From CATOSK01 sp034423195 (lineage in GTDB: Bacteria; Chloroflexota; Dehalococcoidia; Lucifugimonadales; UBA3495): a stretch of DNA of 64,000 bases. The stretch is taken from the NCBI GenBank assembly GCA_034423195.1, contig DAOUIZ010000051.1, positions 61,861-125,860 of the forward strand, written 5' to 3'. Shown here one piece after another: positions 59,574-64,000 of this stretch (position 1 is its first letter; each line of letters begins with the position of its first letter). The translations under genes and the position numbers were made by a program. The notes beneath the pieces are model-generated. The model was not told where the DNA came from. It ran no database searches and saw nothing but the letters and a program-made list of their open reading frames with translations.

Positions 59574-61637
59574 TCACCCTCCTGTCAGTTGGCGGGCCAG
59601 CGACTCGGCGTCCGTAACCGGCAGCTGGCAGGCGTAGTTCTGGCATACGTAAGCCGTGGGTTTCCCGTCCACCATTCCCCGGTCTTCCAGCAGCGGAAGG
59701 CCGAGCGCGGCAACCGGGTCGCCGCCTTCCCCTCCGCCGCTGGCGCCCACCAGCACCCTGTTCGGCAGGTAGCGGGAAAACACCTCGTCCAGCAGTGCGC
59801 GGGTCCCCTCCTCCTCCCGTGGCCCGACAACCGCGATCTCCTGCGTGATGGATACGTAGAAGTCCAGCGCCGCCAGCCAGTGCCCGGTCCCGCCGGGGGC
59901 CTGGGACATGAGGCGGTTGATGGACCGCATTGGCCCGGCGGCCTTGGCGGAGTATTCGTCTTTCCCCGTGATGACCGACAGCTTGAGCAGCAGGTCCGCG
60001 GCCAGGGAGCTCCCGCACGGCTGGGCGTTGTCGAAGATGTCCCGGGGACGGATTACCAGTTCCTCCGCGTCGTGCCCCGTGTCGTAGAACCCTCCCACGC
60101 CATCATCCCAGAACAGGTCGATCATGGTATCCGCCAGGTCGATGGATGCCTCCAGCCATCGCGCCTCGAATCCCGTCTCGTACATCGCCAGCAGGCCGTC
60201 GGCAACGGCGGCGTAGTCCTCCAGGTACCCCAGCAGCTTGGCCTCTCCCTCCCGCCACGTGCGGAGGAGTCGTCCGGCGGGCATCATCTCGCCCAGGAGG
60301 AAGGCGGCGTTGGCCCGCGCCGCAGCCAGGTAGTCCTGCCGTCCCAGCGCCGCCCCTGCCTCGGCAAAGCTTCGCAGCATCATCCCGTTCCACGACGCCA
60401 GCACCTTGTCGTCCCTGAGCGGATGTATGCGCCGCTCCCGCACCTCCAGCAGCTTCTCCTTGCCCCGGTCTATGACGGCTTGGAGCTGCTCCCGGGGCAT
60501 CCCCCGGGCCTCCGCGAAACGGGAAGGCGGCGTCTTCACGTTGAGAATGTTGGAGCCCTCGAAATTTCCCCGGGCCGTCACGCCGTAGTAGTCCCCGAAA
60601 ATCTGCGCGTCCTCCTCGCCCAGGACTGACGCGATTTCCTCCGGGGTCCAGATGAAGAACTTGCCCTCCTCGCCCTCGCTGTCCGCGTCCTGCGCCGAGT
60701 AGAACCCCCCCTGCGGATCGGTCATTTCCCTCAGCACGTAGTCCAGCGTTTCGGTGCAGATGCGCCGGTACAGCCCCCGCCCGGTCACCTGCCAGGCGTG
60801 GAGATACAGGCGGGCCAGCAGCGCGTTGTCGTACAGCATCTTCTCGAAATGCGGCACCAGCCAGAACGCATCCGTGGAATAGCGGTGAAATCCTCCTCCC
60901 ACCTGGTCGTACATCCCCCCGTAGGCCATCTTCTCCAGCGTCATCTCCACCATTTCCAGGGCCCGGGGATTGTAGCCGTGGGCGTGGTACCGCAGCAGGA
61001 ACTCCGGCGTCATCGGCTGGGGGAACTTCGGAGCGTTGCCGAACCCCCCGTTCTGGTAATCGAAGTTGGACGCCAGGAAGGAGTATGCCTGGTGCAGGGT
61101 TTCCACCGTCAGCGGCGCCACCCCCGGCTCGATGTGCCCGGACCGTCCCATCTGCTGGGTAAGCTGCCCCGTCACCCGCTCCACCTCTCCCTTGTTGTCC
61201 CGGTAGGACGCCGCCACCCCCATCAGCAGCCTGGGAAACCCCGGCATCCCCATCCTGTCGGCGGGGGGAAAGTAGGTTCCGCCGTAGAACGGCTTCCCCT
61301 CCGGCGTCAGGAACACCGTCATGGGCCAGCCCCCGCTGCCCGTCAGCATCTGCACCGCCTCCATGTAGACGGCGTCCAGGTCCGGCCGTTCCTCCCGGTC
61401 CACCTTGATGTTGATGAAATTCTCGTTCATCAGCGCCGCGATCGCGTCGTTCTCGAACGACTCCCGCTCCATCACGTGACACCAGTGGCAGGCCGAGTAT
61501 CCGATACTGAGCAGGATGGGTTTCTCCTCCCTCCGTGCCCGTTCCAGGGCCTCCGGGCCCCAGGGATACCAGTCCACCGGATTGTTGGCGTGCTGGAGCA
61601 GGTAGGGGCTGGTCTCGTTGATGAGCCGGTTGGGCAT
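59574..61637 (-). CDS. DUF255/YyaL-type protein with N-terminal thioredoxin-like domain
   Basis: 687 residues. N-terminal NRLINETSPYLLQHANNPVDWYPWGPEAL and the SACHWCHVMERESFEN redox motif (CHWC near residues 50-53) are diagnostic of the family (YyaL, mammalian SPATA20). The rest is an (alpha/alpha) barrel: GGFGNAPKFPQPM, GGGFHRYSTDAFWLVPHFEKMLYDNALLA. Role unproved, thought to be a redox or sugar-modifying protein. SD GAGGAGG. It is divergent from the UGA-containing thioredoxin-like gene at 61858. Confidence 0.9.
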   Translation of the reverse strand: MPNRLINETSPYLLQHANNPVDWYPWGPEALERARREEKPILLSIGYSACHWCHVMERESFENDAIAALMNENFINIKVDREERPDLDAVYMEAVQMLTGSGGWPMTVFLTPEGKPFYGGTYFPPADRMGMPGFPRLLMGVAASYRDNKGEVERVTGQLTQQMGRSGHIEPGVAPLTVETLHQAYSFLASNFDYQNGGFGNAPKFPQPMTPEFLLRYHAHGYNPRALEMVEMTLEKMAYGGMYDQVGGGFHRYSTDAFWLVPHFEKMLYDNALLARLYLHAWQVTGRGLYRRICTETLDYVLREMTDPQGGFYSAQDADSEGEEGKFFIWTPEEIASVLGEEDAQIFGDYYGVTARGNFEGSNILNVKTPPSRFAEARGMPREQLQAVIDRGKEKLLEVRERRIHPLRDDKVLASWNGMMLRSFAEAGAALGRQDYLAAARANAAFLLGEMMPAGRLLRTWREGEAKLLGYLEDYAAVADGLLAMYETGFEARWLEASIDLADTMIDLFWDDGVGGFYDTGHDAEELVIRPRDIFDNAQPCGSSLAADLLLKLSVITGKDEYSAKAAGPMRSINRLMSQAPGGTGHWLAALDFYVSITQEIAVVGPREEEGTRALLDEVFSRYLPNRVLVGASGGGEGGDPVAALGLPLLEDRGMVDGKPTAYVCQNYACQLPVTDAESLARQLTGG

Positions 61638-61857
61638 GGTCGCCTCCTCAAATCGCGGCTGTGGAAAAGGTGAACGTAGTGCCGGAAGGGGCCGGTCATC
61701 CCCTCGGCTGGTCTCCCCGGATGCCTGCGGTTGGATTCCGGGGTTTTGTTACAATGAATAGGTGGGATGAACGGCACGCCCGACCCCCACAGGATAACAG
61801 AATGGCCGGAATGGCAGTGCTCGGCGTGTGGTCGCCACCGGCACAACGGAGGAATGA

Positions 61858-62772
61858 ATGAACACCCGGACTTGTCTCAGGCCGCTGTCGGCGCTGGCTG
61901 TGGGGGCGGTGTTCCTGCTGGGAGCCGCCTGTGGCTCTGAAGCCCCGGCAGCCCAGCCGGAACAGCCCTCTGAAGCCGCTCCCGCCGCCGTCGAAACCGC
62001 GCCCTCGGCTCCGTCTGCGCGAACCGATTCGCCGGAACCCGCCGTTGCGGCGACGCAGGCGCAAGCCGCGGAGCCCAAGTCTGCCCCGGAGCCCGCGCCT
62101 GCGATGGAAGCAACCGCCGCGCCGGGACAGCCTTCGGCCCCGGAACCCACGGCAGTAGCCAAGGCGGCCCCCGCTGATTCCGATACTTCGGGAGCAGTCC
62201 TGGAAGGCTCGCTGACCCAGACCACGACCGCTCCTGCGGCAGGCGGGACGCCGGCGGGGACGGATACTCCAGAGCAGCCCACCGAACCCCCTCCACCCAC
62301 CGCCATCCCCAACGTGGAACCCCCGCCGGACATCCCGGTGGGCACGAAGGAAGGGGAGCGGGTGCCCGACTTTGCCCTGGAGCTGGTTGACGGCTCCACG
62401 GTCACCTCCGCTGAGTTGCAGGCGATGGACCAGCCGGTGTTCCTTTACTTCATGGCAACCTGGTGACCCAGTTGCCGCGCTGAGTTGCAGCGCATGAAGA
62501 CGGTCTACCCGGATTTCTCTGAGGAAGTGAAGTTTTACGCTGTCGGATTCGATCGTTCCGAAGACTTGAGCAAACTGCACCAATATGCCCAGAACAGTGG
62601 CCATCCTTGGCCCGTGGCGGTTGGCGCAGGGAGAATCGTCCGCGATCTGGGCATAACAAGGCAGACCTACAAGGTAGCGATAGACGGGAGTGGCGTCCAG
62701 ATTTTCAGGGCGACCGCTGGCTCCGACGCCGACAAATGGCGACAAGTCTTTACACAGCTTTCCGAAGGATAA
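61858..62772 (+). CDS. Selenocysteine-containing TlpA/ResA-like thioredoxin lipoprotein (in-frame UGA at 62464-62466)
   Basis: 304 residues if the UGA is read as Sec203. Signal peptide with hydrophobic core (ALAVGAVFLLGA) and a lipoprotein-type Cys25 (GAACGSE). Residues ~27-155 are a Pro/Ala/Glu/Thr linker. The thioredoxin-like domain begins GERVPDFALELVDG, continues QPVFLYFMATW, then UGA, then PSCRAEL: the codon falls on the first Cys of WCxxC, giving W-U-P-S-C with Cys206 kept. After it VKFYAVGFDRS and the GITRQTYKVAIDG segment (usual cis-Pro replaced by Thr) complete the fold. A stem-loop (62477-62493) follows the UGA. SD GGAGG upstream. If UGA is a stop, the first product ends before the catalytic centre. 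Confidence 0.75.
62464..62493 (+). promoter_or_regulatory. Putative bacterial SECIS element
   Basis: UGA at 62464-62466, then 10 bases, then stem GCGCTG (62477-62482) with CAGCGC (62488-62493), six perfect base pairs around loop AGTTG. The loop starts 17 bases after the UGA with G as its second base and contains GU, as in known bacterial SECIS elements. Confidence 0.6.
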
Positions 62773-62856
62773 CCCTGGAACCCGGGCGGCTTCAGATCCT
62801 GCCGGCCAGTTTGACACCGGCTCCGGGCAGCCCGTACAGTTGCCCAAACGAACATG

Positions 62857-62880
62857 GAGGGCGTCCCCAGGGGCGCCCTC
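62857..62880 (+). promoter_or_regulatory. Strong stem-loop just upstream of the esterase SD
   Basis: GAGGGCG (62857-62863) pairs with CGCCCTC (62874-62880), extended by CCCC/GGGG inside. The SD (AAAGGAG) begins 9 bases later. It may terminate transcription from the selenoprotein gene or affect translation. Confidence 0.45.
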
Positions 62881-62900
62881 TACCCGCGAAAGGAGAAACC

Positions 62901-63770
62901 ATGACCAGCACTGGATACGACCCCTCCGCCCGGTACGAAGTATCCATCTCCGACCCGGTCCTCCTGGAACACTCCACCGGGGCATTGGAGGCGACCATCT
63001 ACCAACCCCGGGGCAACGGTCCCTTCCCCGGACTGGTGAACATTCACGGAGGAGCCTGGTGCCGGGGAGAGCGTTCCAACGACCATCCCATGATCATGTC
63101 CCTGGCCTCCAGCGGGATGGCCGTCGTGGCCCTGGAGTACCGCCTCGCCCCCCAGCATCCCTATCCGGCCCAGATAATGGATAACAACTTCGGCATCCGC
63201 TGGATGAAGGCCAATGCCCGGGACCTGAACATCGCCCCGGACTCGGTGGGAGCGATGGGCTGCTCCAGCGGCGGCCACACCGTGATGATGAGCGGCCTGC
63301 GGCCAACCGACCCCCGCTATAACGCGCTGGACTTCCCCAGCGGTGACGCCGTGGACGCCTCCGTCCGGTATCTCCTATGCTGCTGGCCCGTCCTCGACCC
63401 CTACGCCCGCTACCTCTACGCCCGCAACGTCGCCGATGACCGGCTGGTGGCCTCCACCGAGGCCTACTTCCTCGACGAAGCAGCCATGCACGAGGGCAAC
63501 CCCCAGGAAATCCTGGAGCGGCGGGAAGCCGTCGAGCTGCCTTCCACCTTGATCATCCAGGGCACCAACGACGGCAACGTCCCACTGTCCATTCCCCAGA
63601 AGTTCGAAGCCTCCTTCCGGCAGGCCGGCGGAAGCGTCGAGCTGGAAATGTTCCCCGGAATGCCCCACGGCTTCGGCAACCAGCCCTTCCCCGAGTCCGC
63701 CCGCGCCATCGACGCAATGAAAGGATTCATCGCCCGCCAACTCGGAACACCCGTGCCTGCGGGAGTCTAA
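62901..63770 (+). CDS. Alpha/beta hydrolase (HSL-type esterase/lipase)
   Basis: 289 residues from ATG 62901, with SD AAAGGAG. HSL-family oxyanion motif HGGAWCRG near 51-58, nucleophile elbow MGCSSGGHT (Ser), catalytic Asp in GTNDGNVPL and His in MPHGFGNQ near the C-terminus. A soluble carboxylesterase for short acyl esters by family; the natural substrate is unknown. Same strand as the selenoprotein gene, 128 bases after it, with a hairpin between. Confidence 0.92.
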   Translation: MTSTGYDPSARYEVSISDPVLLEHSTGALEATIYQPRGNGPFPGLVNIHGGAWCRGERSNDHPMIMSLASSGMAVVALEYRLAPQHPYPAQIMDNNFGIRWMKANARDLNIAPDSVGAMGCSSGGHTVMMSGLRPTDPRYNALDFPSGDAVDASVRYLLCCWPVLDPYARYLYARNVADDRLVASTEAYFLDEAAMHEGNPQEILERREAVELPSTLIIQGTNDGNVPLSIPQKFEASFRQAGGSVELEMFPGMPHGFGNQPFPESARAIDAMKGFIARQLGTPVPAGV

Positions 63771-63887
63771 TCTAGGATTTGTCGGGAGCGATTGGGTATG
63801 GCTGAAAGTGGTTGGGAAAGGGAGTTTACAAAGCAGGGCAGGATTGGCAGTCTGCTGATAAGTGGAAACGAACAGGGTGGAGGGGTG

Positions 63888-64000
63888 ATGCAGCCGACAA
63901 TGCTGGAGATTATGGAACGAGCCATTGGGGAGATGCGGGAGGCGCTGGCCCAGGAGGTGGACGAAGGGGAAACTGGGCATTGGGACCCAGACGCTTGGGA
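63888..64000 (+). CDS. Truncated hypothetical gene at the window edge (3' partial)
   Basis: Open frame to the last base. ATG 63888 follows GGAGG four bases upstream; an upstream in-frame ATG at 63798 exists without an SD. The visible product is an acidic, amphipathic helix: MQPTMLEIMERAIGEMREA then LAQEVDEGE. AT-richer than the esterase gene. Too short to assign; could be an antitoxin-like or regulatory protein. Confidence 0.5.
   Translation, partial: MQPTMLEIMERAIGEMREALAQEVDEGETGHWDPDAW

Noticed and set aside
62464..62466. TGA read as a normal stop, making two separate genes
   Set aside because: The second part would start at a TTG without SD inside the thioredoxin fold, and the first would end just before its catalytic centre. 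Sec fits better, although a sequencing error or true pseudogene cannot be excluded without reads.

Overview
The window is high-GC bacterial chromosome, densely coded on both strands, with short gaps, Shine-Dalgarno sites of the GGAGG type and frequent GTG/TTG starts. The gene content fits a Chloroflexota bacterium, most likely Dehalococcoidia of the marine/soil SAR202 type: an eleven-subunit complex I without NuoEFG, SdhA-SdhB-CCG subunit, monomeric isocitrate dehydrogenase, a CoxMSL-type molybdenum hydroxylase, CaiB-type CoA transferase, luciferase-like and PPOX flavin enzymes, and an MfnB-like protein. The taxonomic call is inference; no rRNA or tRNA gene is present.

Layout. 1-4.6 kb: the 3' end of an MfnB/TusA-like fusion gene, then a promoter and a CoxM-CoxS-CoxL operon. 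4.7-10 kb: PPOX flavoprotein, SbcC and a two-gene ABC exporter. 10.0-10.6 kb: a gene-free patch of repeats, including a small element with terminal inverted repeats and flanking direct repeats. 10.6-20.8 kb: DRE-TIM lyase, small hypotheticals, ComF, NUDIX, a PfkB kinase, CaiB transferase, a phosphoesterase, an acetamidase-like protein and an SDR. 21-29.9 kb: membrane pyrophosphatase, phosphoesterase/LLM oxidoreductase pair, a GT20 (trehalose-phosphate synthase-like) enzyme, HAD hydrolase, amidase with a GatC-like partner. 30-36.2 kb: CPBP protease, trpA-aroH, SbcD, a coiled-coil zinc-ribbon protein, RNase P RNA and an HpaI aldolase. 36.4-47.3 kb: nuoABCDHIJK, a small DUF2007-like gene, nuoLMN. 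47.5-52.6 kb: nadK-NUDIX and sdhA-sdhB-CCG subunit. 52.7-53.4 kb: a HigBA-type toxin-antitoxin pair. 53.4-61.6 kb: aminotransferase, two low-GC related hypotheticals, malate dehydrogenase, isocitrate dehydrogenase and a DUF255 protein. 61.9-64 kb: a thioredoxin-like lipoprotein gene with an in-frame UGA, an esterase and a truncated gene.

The respiratory genes work together: IDH, SDH and MDH are TCA-cycle steps, SDH and the NADH-module-less complex I feed quinone, and the membrane pyrophosphatase adds a second ion pump.

The most notable signal is at 61858-62772. A TlpA/ResA-like lipoprotein reading frame is interrupted by a single TGA exactly where the first cysteine of the WCxxC active site belongs (W-UGA-P-S-C), the thioredoxin fold continues in frame after it, and a stem-loop with G in the apical loop lies at the right distance to be a bacterial SECIS. 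I read this as a selenocysteine-containing thioredoxin-like protein. Other points of interest are the MfnB-TusA fusion, the mobile-like repeat element at 10.06-10.24 kb, three copies of a palindromic G5/C5 repeat, and the apparently leaderless toxin-antitoxin operon.
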